Of a stretch of 64,000 bases of DNA, positions 23,590 through 35,058 are shown in pieces; the stretch's first letter is position 1; the number at the start of each line of letters is the position of its first letter. A program made the translations under genes and the position numbers. The notes beneath the pieces were generated by a model. It did no database searches and was not told where the DNA came from. It saw only the letters and a program-made list of their open reading frames with translations. Source of the stretch: Saururus chinensis (taxonomy: Eukaryota > Streptophyta > Magnoliopsida > Piperales > Saururaceae); contig CP141146.1 in NCBI GenBank assembly GCA_035235625.1, positions 21,756,501-21,820,500 of the forward strand, read 5' to 3'.

Positions 23590-24084
23590 CAGAGCCGGAG
23601 GCCAATGCAAGAGCGACAGACTCCAAATCAATGGGGCTTGCTGCAAGCAGAAAGCTGGCCACGGGGGGAGCGCCTAAGCGAACTGGTTGGGCACTAGAAA
23701 GGAGGGATTTTTTCGCTGGAGATGAACTGGCCACTGGAAGAATGGCAGGAGCCAGTGAGGACAATCCTACCAAGGAGAGAGCGTGCAAGGAGTGCAGGAC
23801 TTCGTTGAAACGGCGGCAAAACTCTTTGCTGCTCACAACAAGCCGACGAGTCATCTTTGCTTGTGTGGCTACAAGGGTCATCAATTTAGTTAGCTCTGAA
23901 ACTTTAGCTTGCATTCAAGTTTCCAAGTTTTGTGTGCGTGCGTGAAGGCGAGTGAGGGAGGACTCTGAGACGAACATGCCACAGAGGCCTGAAGAATCTG
24001 CTGTCATGGGGGGCGGCTTAATGCTGAGCAGTGAACTTTTTTGGTGCGGCATAATCATGGCAGAAGGAGGTCCAAATGTCAAAC
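23590..24084 (-). pseudogene. Leader/gag-like segment of E1
   Basis: An open minus-strand frame crosses most of this interval (about 23590-24080, interrupted near 23915), encoding a Ser/Leu-rich peptide with QAKVSELTKL and FCRRFNEVLHSLHAL motifs. The copy 2 counterpart at 34346-34780 keeps the same motifs. It occupies the gag position after the primer-binding site, but no known gag domain was recognised. Confidence 0.35.
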
Positions 24085-24096
24085 GCTCCGATACTA
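24085..24096 (-). other. Primer-binding site of E1
   Basis: The minus strand reads TAGTATCGGAGC one base after the 5' LTR end. This resembles TGGTATCAGAGC, the usual plant primer-binding site complementary to initiator methionine tRNA, with two changes. Confidence 0.6.
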
Positions 24097-25767
24097 GTGA
24101 TGTAGACTGATGTCTACACAAGATAGATTAGAGAGGAATATAAGAACATAACTGAAGACAAATTAAAATAAACTAATTTTTTATTCTGATTTTTGGGTTA
24201 CTAATCTTTTTTGAATTACACAGAGAAAAATTAAACTAATCGTAATTGAACTAGGAGATAATCATTAATCTAATTTTAACAAAAGGAGTATAAATATTAA
24301 GAATTAGAATAAAAATAAAATCTAAGCGAAAATTGGAATATCATCTAATCTATTCTCGTTTACGGGCACAACACCAAGCTGCAGCTCTGTTTTTTTATCA
24401 AGTAAAATGGGAGAGAAGACTCCCTTCTATGTAATTGATGCGGGATACAATGTAACTTTTTCCTTCTTAATAAAATATAAATATGAATACAATATAAATA
24501 CGATACAAATATGTCACCTATTTTGGAATATCCATGCTACCTAGAATAAAGATCAAAAGGTATAAGGAAACATCTGGGTAATTCATGGTTGTTAAAAGAA
24601 AATTTTCAATTCTTAGACAAAAGTCCAACTTTTCTCTTCCCTGCGCCGTCCGTGATTCTCAAGCAGTCCGGCACACGTTTACATCACAAACTCAAGAATA
24701 ATTGTGGCAACAGTTCCCGATGAGGGCAGAAAACAACAATTCCAGCATCAGCCCCTTCCCTTTCATCTCTGCACGTCTTTTAAGCCTTCACGCTCACGTT
24801 TAAAGGTTGGTAATTCTCATCTGTCGTTTTTCAAATCCTTGTTGACATGTCTGAAAAGATCTTTGTTGATGCTTCTGTTGCTATTTTTTAGCTGGTCTGA
24901 ACGCTCCTTCTCCTGAAATTACTCTTATGTGAACAAAAAAATCATGCTCATCACCCATGTACGGGAATGAACACGTGATGAATACGATTTTCTTATTGCG
25001 TAACTAATAATTTCTCCTTATTCTTACACAATTCTTGACTCGTTTAATCTAACAAATACAGTTAATCCATGCCTCTAATTTGACTACACTAACGGCGGGA
25101 ATACTGTCTATAATTGAAAGGAAACAGGTCCATTTTGATGAAGTATATATGCAATAACTAATTCAATTCTCACCTCGTACACTTTCCGCAATTATATATT
25201 TTCTCTTTCACATTAATAGTTTCATTTAGTTTTTTGTAAAAAACTTTTAGATGAGGTGTTTGTCCACCCTTGTTTTAGCCGATCTACCCCATATATACAC
25301 AGATAATTGAAATGAGGTAGTTGAAAAAAGGGGTGAGAGACTTCTCATTTAAAATATTTTAATTTATTTTTAAAAACTAAATTGAGTTAGACGGTTAAAA
25401 TGATCCACAAAGAAAGAAAGACTTTCAAGATGATGCAGAGACGCCTGACGACAAAATAAGATTCCTCTAGCTGACTCAAAGACATTTGCATCCCAATTTC
25501 GTGCTAGAGGCCAACTTAGTCAAAGAGATTTGTGGAAAATGGGAATACTGTATCGCTTCTTCCTCAACTAGAAGATAACCGACCAGGTGAATTATGCCGG
25601 CTAAAAGAAGTGACGTATTAATTGTTTACGTGTTCCACGCAAACCTTGATGCAAACAATGAAGCGGATATTAGTCTAGGCGTTATACTGTAGTGATGGGG
25701 TGTGGCATAGGAGGTCGATCTGTCCCCCTTTTGCACGCAGATGTTGGATTGAACATAAATTAAAAAA

Positions 25768-25882
25768 ACGTGTCTATGTACCCAAAAATCTCTTTGTACC
25801 TCAATAACCCCATAAATTCCTTTATAAATTTTTGGGTGAAGCGGAGTACTAAGCGGATAATTAGGGTACATATAAACGAGTT
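25768..25882. mobile_element. Fold-back MITE in P block 1a
   Basis: About 115 bp with inverted ends ACGTGTCTATGTACCC and GGGTACATATAAACGAGT. Three further well-conserved copies are in the other P blocks and one in ABCG intron 2. Confidence 0.6.
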
Positions 25883-26055
25883 CAAATTAAAAAAATTTGA
25901 GTGACGTGAAGATTTATATGCAATGAACCCATTTTATAATCTAAATATTATTATCTAGTAGGGTTTATTTTTTTTGTCTTCACTAATCAACAGTGCTTAG
26001 ATGATAAAGTAGGTTCATGACATATGAAACTTCACATCAATATAGCATTACCTAC

Positions 26056-26542
26056 TCAGCATAAATTACACAAGCAACCTCCTTCACCATCTTAGCCCCT
26101 CTAGTATGTTTGGCAAGGACGCTAAGACCAATCAAGTCTTGGGAGATGTTTTCCGCTTGAATTAATAGAAGGGAGTTTCCTCCCCCTTTTATTTAATAAA
26201 AAAAATCAAGTATTTTACCTCTACGTAATTTTGATAGAGAACAAGGGTATAATTGTAATTTACCCACTTCAAAATAAGCAACTAAGCCCGTCTGGTTAAA
26301 TAAGAAATGTAATTGATGCCAAATAGATGATAAGAATTGGTTATTCGCGTCTAAATTTATATGAAGTGTATAGCACTCATAATGGCCAAATGGCCTCCCC
26401 CAATCAGCCAACCAAACTCTCTCACATCAGTTAGGTGTGCACTTGCAATGCTTATGCAACAATAGAGCCAAAGAACCACATAGAAACAATAATAATCCCA
26501 AAGTAAGTGGCAGCAGACTCCAGCCATAAACAAAATTGTCAC
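26056..26542 (-). pseudogene. Unassigned coding-like sequence in P block 1a
   Basis: Minus-strand segments encode a hydrophobic peptide (FMAGVCCHLLWDYYCFY, about 26460-26540) and, further on, NISQDLIGLSVLAKHTRGAK (about 26085-26155), followed by a GTAGGTAATG donor-like sequence and preceded by an AG acceptor-like site. Both are largely retained in copy 2 (36774-37250), and damaged in blocks 1b and 2b. No family was recognised; it may be chance or the remains of an unrelated gene. Confidence 0.25.
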
Positions 26543-26894
26543 CGGGATAAGTTTTCTTCTAGGAATCTATGTGCAACTAGCAACTAACTTGAGTCTTATA
26601 CCCATGCAATCACAAGAACCCATGCTTTACTAAAAGAGGCTTCACCTTAAAACTTTTTATTCAATAACTCTTTTGCTTAATTACAATGACAAAGGATCTA
26701 AAAATTTCACTAAACCCAAGGAACAACTTTGTACTTGGATAGAACTATGCACCCTATGAATCAGACCTTTGCTCAAATTGTCTCACAAGATTGTTGATGC
26801 CCTCTCATCAGCCAACTACCTCTTTATATAAGCAATAGGGTTTGGACAAAGCCTAGTACTAGTACAACATAGTCAGCTTTTTACAAAGTTGGAA

Positions 26895-27596
26895 CCATGG
26901 AAGGCCGTATCAACCGTATCGGTCGATACGTACCCTTATCAGTTGACACCGATACGGTACGGGGGGCAATACGCCCCCCACATGATTCTACGATATGTAC
27001 CGGCCATACCATATAGATATGGCCGATACATATCGATATTATATTAAAAAAATTTAAAAATTAAAATTTTTTTTCAAAAAAATTTTTTTGACTTTTTTTT
27101 CTTAAAAATAAAAAACAATTCAAACCCAACTTCTTTGAAAGTTTAAGTTTTAGTTATATTAAAAATAATAATTTTAAAGTTATATGAGATCAATACAAGT
27201 AGGTCTATACAATTTACATAATTATTTTTTTTTACATATAATGATCCACAAATATACATTTATTTAAACATATAACTTAGACTCATATTAAGCATATTAG
27301 TTATTTTTAAAATAAATTAATTTTAAAGCACTTAATATAGGAAAGAATGACTAATAATTTATATTAGATGGAAAACATAATAGTAAATAGTTCTAAATGA
27401 ACTAATTTTAGAATACTTGTATCGGTTGATACGACATTATATGGTCTTATTATGCTCTAAAAAAAGTATTATAATGATATATTATTAGTTATAATATTTT
27501 TTATATTTATAAAAGGGTTTATGCCTGTTTCGGCGTGTACCAAGCATATCATCCGCACGTGCCCGTATCTATAGTCATCGATACGGCCTTCCATGG
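26895..27596. mobile_element. TIR element with GATACGG motifs, copy 1
   Basis: Ends CCATGGAAGGCCGTATC and GATACGGCCTTCCATGG are perfect inverted repeats. Both termini contain further CGTATCGGTCGATACG-type palindromes; the centre is AT-rich and non-coding. GTTGGAA lies directly left (26888-26894) and again at 27603-27609. The third L block (around 42625) lacks the element, giving an empty site. Superfamily uncertain (hAT or Mutator possible from the 7-9 bp repeat). Confidence 0.65.
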
Positions 27597-28261
27597 TTGT
27601 TGGTTGGAACAAAGAGTTTTAGGCCAATTGCAACAAGGAAATGCACCCCCATCCATAGCCTTTTGCCTAGAATATGTTTTGCCCAGTTATGGGCATTGTC
27701 TAGAGTCCTTGGGCCTCTAGGAGAGTATTTCCACATGCACTCTTGCCGTTGTATCTGTCTCCCATTGGATTTCAAAAAGACTTCTGATATATGACCTTGC
27801 CAATTATCCTCTAGCAATGCCTCATCCATGCGCACACATTGCCAGCAGCATATGCCGGCACCATCACCCATGTATGAGGGCATGGTTGCTTGCATATGTA
27901 CATATGAACTTGGCCATCTGCATTACAATGTAGGTGCTTTACCCAACTAATCTTTTTGCTTCAGGCTCTTGCTCATATATGTGGCACCTAGGCTACCACT
28001 AAGTCCTACTTGCAGTAGGACTGCCCCCTCTTTATATAGTTTTGGAGATTTTTTACATTTTGCTAGAGTGTTAGCCAAAGTAGCCGTATATATATAGTTA
28101 ACCCAAAATTTTCCAAAGTGCTTGTTTGGACTTGAAACGCACTTAGAATACTTCGGAACACTTATAATATATCATTTTGAAGTTTTGAAGCCTTTCGGGA
28201 AAATACATTCATGCCCATTAACCTCAAGAAATTGCGGGGACTATTGCTTTTAATAAGCACA

Positions 28262-28600
28262 CCTGTTGCCTACATTGCTTGTATCTATTGCACATAGTGC
28301 ATGAATCTGCTTCATACATTGTGCTTATCTGCTGCACATTTTGTGTACACCTAATTCACAGGTTGCATGCAACTGCCAAGCATGGTGCACACTAGTACTG
28401 TTGCATATGTTGTGTGCTTCTTCCACTCACATTGCGTGCCTATGTCACCACATATGTTGCATGCCTATGTTGGGCACATTGCATGCCCCTAATGCCTTTG
28501 TTGTATAACAGCAACGTTGCATGCCTCTGCTGCACACATTGCACACCAATGTTGCACATATTGTGTGCCTTTTCTGACCGCATTGTACACCTAAAGTGCT
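28262..28600. repeat. Imperfect short tandem repeats (CATTGCATGCCTATG-like), copy 1
   Basis: Around fifteen degenerate units of about 20 bp built on CACATTGCATGCCTATGTTG, with variable spacing. The same array occurs at 39015-39340 and 43272-43575. Confidence 0.6.
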
Positions 28601-28984
28601 ACTCCAAGTCTTCAACCATGTAAGGTATTTAGTCTCAAAAACCCCTTGGTGCTTGGACAACACCTTGATTTCTTTATATCTGCAATATGCACCAAAGTTG
28701 TTGCGCATCTACACCCGACTTGTACATGCTTTGGCCTTTTGGTCTGCCAATGCCTTTGGCAAGAGCCCCCAAATCCCATGCAACTCATTGTAGGGCTAAC
28801 AAGCCCCCCTCTCTTTAAGTTTTCCATGCTCTCATCAAACCCCCAACTTCCCAATTGCTCTTATGGAAGATCTCCAACTATCTGTGTCGCACTCCGGGAT
28901 TTTGGAAGCATATATAAAAAATTTAATAAAAATATGAGAGTTTGCCCGGGCTTGCGGTTGTAGTTATTCACTATAAACAAGGTA

Positions 28985-30639
28985 TAAAATTTTTAATTCT
29001 TAGATAAAGTCCAATTTTTCTCTTTCTTGCGCCGTCTGTGATTCTCAATCAGTCCGGCACACGTTTACATCACGAACTCAAGAACAATTGTGGCAACAGT
29101 TCCATATGACGGCAGAAAACAACAATTCCAGCACCAGCCCCTTCCGTTCATCTCCGCACGTCTTTTAAGCCTTCACGCTCACGTTTAAAGGTTGGTAATT
29201 CTCATCTGTCGTTTTTCAAATCCTTGTTGACATGTCTGAAAAGGTCTGTTGATGCTTCTGTTGCTATTTTTTAGCTGGTCTGAACGCTCCTTCTCCTGAA
29301 ATTACTCTTATGTGAACAAAAAAATCATGCTCATCACCCATGTACGGGAATGAACACGTGATTTAGTTTTTTGTAAAAAACTTTTACATGAGGTGTTTGT
29401 CAACCCTTGTTTTAGCGGATCTACCCCATATATACACGTATATATACCGACTGTGTTAATTGAAATGAGGTAGTTGAAAAAATGGGTTAGAGACTTCTCA
29501 TTTAAAATATTTTAGTTTATTTTTAAAAACCAAATTGAGTTAGACGGTTAAAATGATCAACAAAGAAAGAAAGACGTTAAAGACGATGCAGAGACGCCTG
29601 ACGACAAAATAAGATTCCTCTAGCTGACTAGAAGACATTGGCATCCCAATTTCGTGCCTGGAGGCCAACTTAGAAGATACCCGACCAGCTGAATTATGCC
29701 GGCTAAAAGAAGTGACGTTAATTGTTTACGTGTTCCACGCAAACCTTGATGCAAACAATGAAGTGGATATAAGTCTAGGCGTTACTATAGTGATGGGGTG
29801 TGGCATAGGAGGTCGATCTGTCCCCCTTTTGCTCGCAGAGGTTGGATTGAACATAAATTAAAAGAACGTGTCTACATGTACCCAAAAATCTCTTTGTACC
29901 TCAATAACCCTATAAACCCCTTTATAAATTTTTGGGTGAAGCGGAGTACTAAGTGGATAAGTAGGGTACATATAAACTAGATCAAATTAAAAATATTTGA
30001 GTGGCGCGAAGATTTATATGTTATGAACCTATTTTATAATCTAAATATCATTATTTAGTAAGGTTTATTTTTTTTTGTCTTCACTAATCAACAGTGATGA
30101 TAAAGTAAGTTCATTGAAACTTCACATCAATATAGCATTACTTACCTAGCATAAATTACACAAGCAACCTCCTTCATCATCTTAGCCCCTCTAGAAAGTT
30201 TAGCAAAGGACGCTAAACCAATCAAGTCTAGGGAGATGTTTCACGAATTAATAGAAGGGAGTTTCATCCCCCTTTCATTTGATAAAATAAATCAAGTATT
30301 GTGCCTATACGTAATTTTGATAGAGAACAAGGGTATAATTGTAATTTACCCACTTCTAAATAAGCAACTCGTACTAAACTATTAGACAGAAGCCAGTCTG
30401 GTTAAATAAGAAATGTAATTGATGCCAAATAGATGAAAAGGAGTGGTTATTCGCGACTAAATTTGTATGAAGTGTATAGCACTCATAATGGCCAAATGGC
30501 CTCCCCCAATTAACAACCAAACTCTCTCACACTAGTTAGGTGTGCACTTGCTTTTGCAACAATAGAACCAAAGAACCAAATAAAAACAATAATAATCCCA
30601 AAGTAAGTGGCAGCATACTCAAACCATAAATAAAAGAAT
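28985..30639. repeat. P block 1b
   Basis: Second P copy within the first large repeat. It lacks the segment from about GATGAATACGATTTTC to TTCATTTAG present in 1a (about 250 bp) and has a shortened AACTAGAAGATACCCGACC region. Contains the fold-back MITE at 29866-29981. Confidence 0.75.
29866..29981. mobile_element. Fold-back MITE in P block 1b
   Basis: Same family as 25768-25882: ACGTGTCTACATGTACCC left end and GGGTACATATAAACTAG right end. Confidence 0.55.
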
Positions 30640-30687
30640 GTGGCTATTTAGACCCCTCTTTTATCCCTGTGTCCCCCATTGCTGTTT
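30640..30687. mobile_element. Remnant left end of the GC-rich TIR element
   Basis: TGGCTATTTAGACCCCTCTT and CCCTGTGTCCCCCATTGC match the left end of the element at 41704-42282. The sequence then jumps directly to what is 44217 in copy 2. Confidence 0.7.
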
Positions 30688-32351
30688 AAAAACACATAAT
30701 ATAAATAATACTTTAAAAAAATAGGGTATGTCTCTCACCCAAAACTACCCTTAGAGCTTCTTCCTACATATTGAAGACGCTCCCAGGGTTTGCAAGCTCT
30801 CATAGGTTGCTACAAGTGTCCAAGACACCTACTCCATCTTGTAGACTTTGTTGTGGGTGCAAAGTAGTTGCCTCTTACTCCTCCATAGATAATCACAAAA
30901 CACCTCGTGCTTGTAGAGAGAAGAGACCCGTACTCATGGGGCGCCAGGATCAATAGGTAGAGAGTCTTCTCATGATGCTATCTACCTTAGTGCGCATAGC
31001 CTTTTTAAAGGTTCCTGCCCCTTGTCAGCCGCTAACCAAGGTTCCCGCCCTTCATTAGGGGCTAACTAGGCTGAAATATGTACCGTACACCTGATTCTAA
31101 ACCGGATTATAACAGTGCCCTCTTCTAATCCACGTAGCTCTATCATTAAGCGCCCAACAATAGCTCCAGAGAAATAAATCAATCATCAGTTCCCAAACTC
31201 ATAAAGGGCACTTTTTCTTTGAAAACATTATATACCAAGGTTTATAGTTTTAAAAACCATAGCCTCGGCACTACAAGCCATGAGAGTGTCACTAATAGCG
31301 ACTCGAAAGATAGGATTTTTATCTCGTTCCAACAAGATAGATACCATTTCTTCATCCCATTTCAGTAATTCGATCACCATGCTTATACATATTTTTGAAA
31401 ATAATCTTGAGAATTATTATTTCAACAAGGACGAGTTATCTAAAACCGCCTTTCAAACATACCATACTTTATTCATAACAAAAATAGTGGCGAAGCTAGA
31501 TTTTCTCTATCTCACACTCTACAACATGTATAATTTATAATCAAATTCTAAGGATAAACCATTTGATAAAAAAATATATATGAGACAATCATAACAGTCA
31601 CAATATATAAATCATATCATATTCTAACATATACTCATTCAAAAAATTAAATATATGTGCGGAATCATACATATATTAAGTTCAAACGATAACCAAAGTA
31701 AACATTTATACCATAAGATAGGATAAAAACCTCTACCTTACTCTCAGCGCGAGTTGAAAGTCAATTAGCCTAACTTTCTGTACTTAGATGTCCATTTCTT
31801 GGGCTGTACAATGCATTGTATTTAAGGCCATCGCAATTGCATATCATAATAAATATAATTATGTGTTTGAAATTTATAGTTTACTTGCATATTCTACCAA
31901 TCTCTGCTTTAAAACTCTATGTTGAGGTATGAATTCTCGTCCCTTATGTGTTTGGACTTCAATGTTATGTGTTTTGACTTCAAATTCTCTAACATTGTAA
32001 GTCCTCCAAGTTCAAGCCGACTACAACAAACTCTTTTTTTTTTACAAACTCTCTATATCAATGTCAAGGCTAGGATGCTATCATCCCAGAGGCACATATA
32101 TCATAGCCGCTTATCTGAGTCACATTTCTGGGCTCGGACAACATATGAGAGAGTTAGGGCGGAGAGGAGAAAAGTAGTGGCGGTGAGGCAAGGGAGGAGT
32201 ATATGAGAGATTAAGGGCAGAGAGGAGGAGGTGAGAGGTAAGAGGGGAGGGTAGAGATGATAGAGTTAATGTGGCAAGGAGAAGGACAATGATAGGATGG
32301 GAGGGCGAAAGGAAGAGAAGGATAGTGACAATAGGGAAGAACGGAGAAAAG
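30688..32351 (-). repeat. S block 1 (LTR-like, purine-rich right end)
   Basis: Homologous to 44217-45890 over its length, including CCCGCCCTTCATTAGGGGC and a purine-rich stretch at 32140-32351 (GGAGGAGGTGAGAGGTAAGA type). It is read best on the minus strand as an LTR-like sequence. It is broken at GGAGAAAAGA, after which copy 2 continues to TGTTGGGTGT. No intact coding sequence. Confidence 0.5.
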
Positions 32352-32404
32352 ATTTTGGGATGATTTTGCGTTGTTAAAGCTCACAAAAGGGTGGAGGACT
32401 TGGT
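32352..32404. other. Duplication junction
   Basis: About 50 bp with no counterpart found elsewhere in the window, between the end of S block 1 and the start of N block 2. It is the join between the two large repeats. Confidence 0.5.
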
Positions 32405-34345
32405 TGTATACTCATGGACATAGGGGAGGTGGAGGAGGGCTTAGGCGGTCAAATTTGACTAGTGGTGGTGCTGGTCAAACATCAAAGGTCGCAAAGGTGG
32501 TGCCTTTTACCTAAACTGCACGCACAACCACAAAGCATGCATGACAAAAGGGCAACAACAAGGGAGGACAAGTTATCAGCGTCCCAATGTGACTCAGACC
32601 AGTAGGGGTAGGATCCAACCACTCGTGGATGGAATTGGCTCTCAAACAACATACACACGTGTTGTCACGGACAAACCTTAAAAAGGGTGGTCTTATAGGG
32701 GGTTGGGTGGTCAGGAATGGAAGAAGTAGGGTTCGCAAGTGGTGGTCCCCCAAATTAAAAGTTGAAAGAACTAAGGCACGGAAAAGGTGACCAAATAAGG
32801 CAACATCATCTCCAACCACCACCCACAACCAAAATTATTGGTGTGGGTCATTGTGCATCAAGCACAAGTTAGGGCGAAGGATCTCGGCATGGTAGCAGTC
32901 AAGCCTTCACTGGCCTATGGCTAATGGCCAAAGTGCTGCTTCCCCTTAGAAGGACTTGGAACAAGGAACTCTTTCCTGCGGGTTCTAGGTCGTGTGTAAG
33001 AGAAAGTAGGAGTGCAAAGGTGGAATCGGGCGAGAAGTTCTAGTCCTTATCGTCACTGGGCCGGGGTAGAGCCCACGACAGTTAGACAATTGGTCTAAGT
33101 CCGTGAGGTTGTCTAGCCAAGCAGGTTATCCCTCGGATAGGGCGGGGCCCGCGGTGGCAGTCAGAGAAATACCTTGAAGCTTGTGGGCCTCTAGTTTGGG
33201 CAGAAGGCATGCAAGGGAGGCCGGGAATGGCGGCCCCTTGTCATTGTTTGGTCAAGCAGGCGACTGCAGCTATTTATTGGCTGACGCCATTGGCAGCAAA
33301 ACTGCCAGTTAGAAGAAATGAAGAAGGGGAGTTGATTTGGAAGGGGAAGATGGCATGCCAGATTGGGGCGGCAGAAATGTTGTCCATGGGCCACAAATGC
33401 CCGGAAGGGGACTGGGGGTCAGACCTAGAAGACGACGGTGATCCAGCAGTCACCGGATCAAGGTGAGCTGAATGGACATAGGCATGATGTTGTTCGATGT
33501 CCGCGGCCGAGAATGGATGTCACGAGAGAAAAAAGGGGGAGGGCAAAGATCTATTTGGGATTTTGATAGTGTAGAAGGAGGGAGCCCAGGGAGGTGGCAA
33601 TTCGGGCCAGGGCAGCCTTTCCATCGCTGGGCCGATAGTGGCTGGTGATAGGAGGCAACGCCTCCAGTGGCAGCTCATAGAAAACAAAAAACAAAAAAGA
33701 GAGGGGCGTCCGGTTCTTACCTCAGCCCAGAAAAGGAGGGGCAGGGAGGCTGGAACGCCAGTGCCTAGACGCCGTCTCGGCTGAGGCAAAGCCATGGTGA
33801 CAGGCTGGTGGTCATCGGCCCAGTTGTAGCGGCGGATTGGGTGAAGAAAAAGGGGCAATTTTCGCCAGGCCGAAACGGGAAAAGAGGAGAGAGAGGGGCA
33901 GACGGCCGGTGGGGCCAAGCAAGGGCGGTGGCGGCGCGGGGCCAAGGCCGACCAGGCAGAAGCCAGCTACTGACGATGGTGCCACCTGGGCTTCATAGAA
34001 GAAAAGGACTGAGGTTTTCCCTCCACTCCTAGCGGGTGGGCGCGCTGCGGCCAATTAGTTCCTTTCCTTTTTTTTATTTATTTTTTCCTTCTCTCCCTCT
34101 CTCCCTTTTTCTCTTTTTACACACCCTTTTCTCTTTGGTTTCCCTTCCATTTCTTCATTAAAAGTTTCTGTGGCACATCGATGAACATGACCTGTAACTA
34201 AGCACCACTCCCGACTCTACACTTATGAATATCGAGGTCAAATGCAAAAATAAATACGCCAAAACGTCAAATTTCTCCATCAAAAATACAAGCAAAAAAT
34301 TGATAAAAAAATTAGGAAAAATTGGAGAAACATTAGGGCGTTACA
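32405..34345 (-). mobile_element. N block 2
   Basis: Counterpart of 20491-23589 without the 1182-bp solo LTR. On the minus strand it starts TGTAACGCCCTAATG. About 1.94 kb. GC-rich internal frames are not conserved as coding sequence between copies. Confidence 0.55.
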
Positions 34346-34794
34346 GAGCCGGAGGTCTATGCAAGAGCGACAGACTCCAAATCAATGGGGCTTGCAAGGA
34401 GGGATTTATCCGCCAGAGATGAAGTGACCACTAGAAGAATAGCTAGAGCCGGTGAGGACAATTCTACCGAGGAGAGAGCGTGCAAGGAGTGTAGGACTTC
34501 GTTGAAATGGTGGCAAAACTCTTCGTTGCTCACAACAAGCCGATGGGCCATCTTTGCTTGTGTAGTTACAAGGGTTTTGAATTTAGTTAGCTTCGAAACT
34601 TTGGCTTGCATTCAAGTTTCCAATTGTTGTATGCGTGCGTGAAGGCGAGCGAGGGAGGACTCCGAGACGGGCATACTATAGAGTCCTGAAGAATCTGCTA
34701 TCATGGGGGGCGACCTAATGCTGAGCGGCGGAGTTTTTTGGCGCGGCATACTCATGGCAAAAGGAGGTCCAAAAGTCAAATGATCCGATACTAG
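34346..34794 (-). pseudogene. Leader/gag-like segment of E2
   Basis: Homologue of 23590-24097 with a ~70-bp internal deletion (after the ATCAATGGGGCTTGC motif) and frame changes. Includes the primer-binding-like site at 34782-34793 (minus strand TAGTATCGGATC), more decayed than in E1. Confidence 0.4.
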
Positions 34795-35058
34795 TGATGT
34801 AGACCGATGTCTACACGAGATAAATTAGAGAGGAATATAAGAAAATAATTGAAGACAAATTAAAATAAACTAATTTTTTATCTTGATTTCTGAGTTACTA
34901 ATCTTTTCTGAATTACCCAGTAAAAATTGAAACTAATCCTAATAGAATTAGGAGATAATTATTAATCTAATTTTAATGAAATGAGTATAAATATTAAAAA
35001 TTAAATCTAAGCTAAAATAGGAATATAATCTAATCTATTTTAATTTAGGGGCACAGTA
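34795..35058 (-). mobile_element. 5' LTR of E2 (copy-2 counterpart of E1)
   Basis: 264 bp, plus-strand start TGATGTAGACCGATGTCTACA; the other end has decayed to GCACAGTA. Followed by CCAAGCTGCAG, the same flank as E1, so it arose by duplication rather than fresh insertion. No 3' LTR partner: the duplication began inside the N block. Confidence 0.7.

Larger units (their letters stand above)
20146..24373 (-). mobile_element. Non-autonomous LTR retrotransposon E1
   Basis: 3' LTR at 20146-20420 (275 bp) and 5' LTR at 24098-24373 (276 bp), minus-strand orientation, both TG...CA. Flanks CTAAG (20141-20145) and CCAAG (24374-24378) look like a target duplication with one change. The primer-binding site adjoins the 5' LTR. 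The internal region has no reverse transcriptase, integrase or protease; it holds a short leader or gag-like segment (about 23590-24080) and a large unrelated LTR-like block (20491-23589). The LTRs are clearly diverged, so the insertion is old. Confidence 0.75.
24374..26550. repeat. P block 1a (FAR-upstream-like)
   Basis: The first ~1.3 kb is similar to 50236-50850, directly upstream of FAR. Shared landmarks are AGCTGCAG, GGGAGAGAAGACTCCC, TGCGCCGT, CAGTCCGGCACACGTTTAC, GAGGGCAGAAAACAACAATT and GTCTAGGCGTT. Beyond the FAR homology it carries a fold-back MITE (25768-25882) and a minus-strand coding-like stretch (26056-26542). No FAR exon is present. Confidence 0.8.
26551..28984 (-). repeat. 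L block 1a (LTR-like, minus orientation)
   Basis: Contains a TATA-like CTTATATAAAG on the minus strand at 26822-26832, a TIR element (26895-27596), an imperfect short-repeat array (28262-28600) and a conserved right end near TAGTTATTCACTATAAAC. The promoter-like motif, and the way the block moves as a unit (copies at 37259 and 42283), suggest part of an LTR. No terminal TG/CA pair with a duplication was found. Confidence 0.5.

Noticed and set aside
28262-28600. CRISPR-like appearance of the short repeat array
   Set aside because: Units are degenerate and contiguous without regular unique spacers, and the window is plant nuclear DNA.
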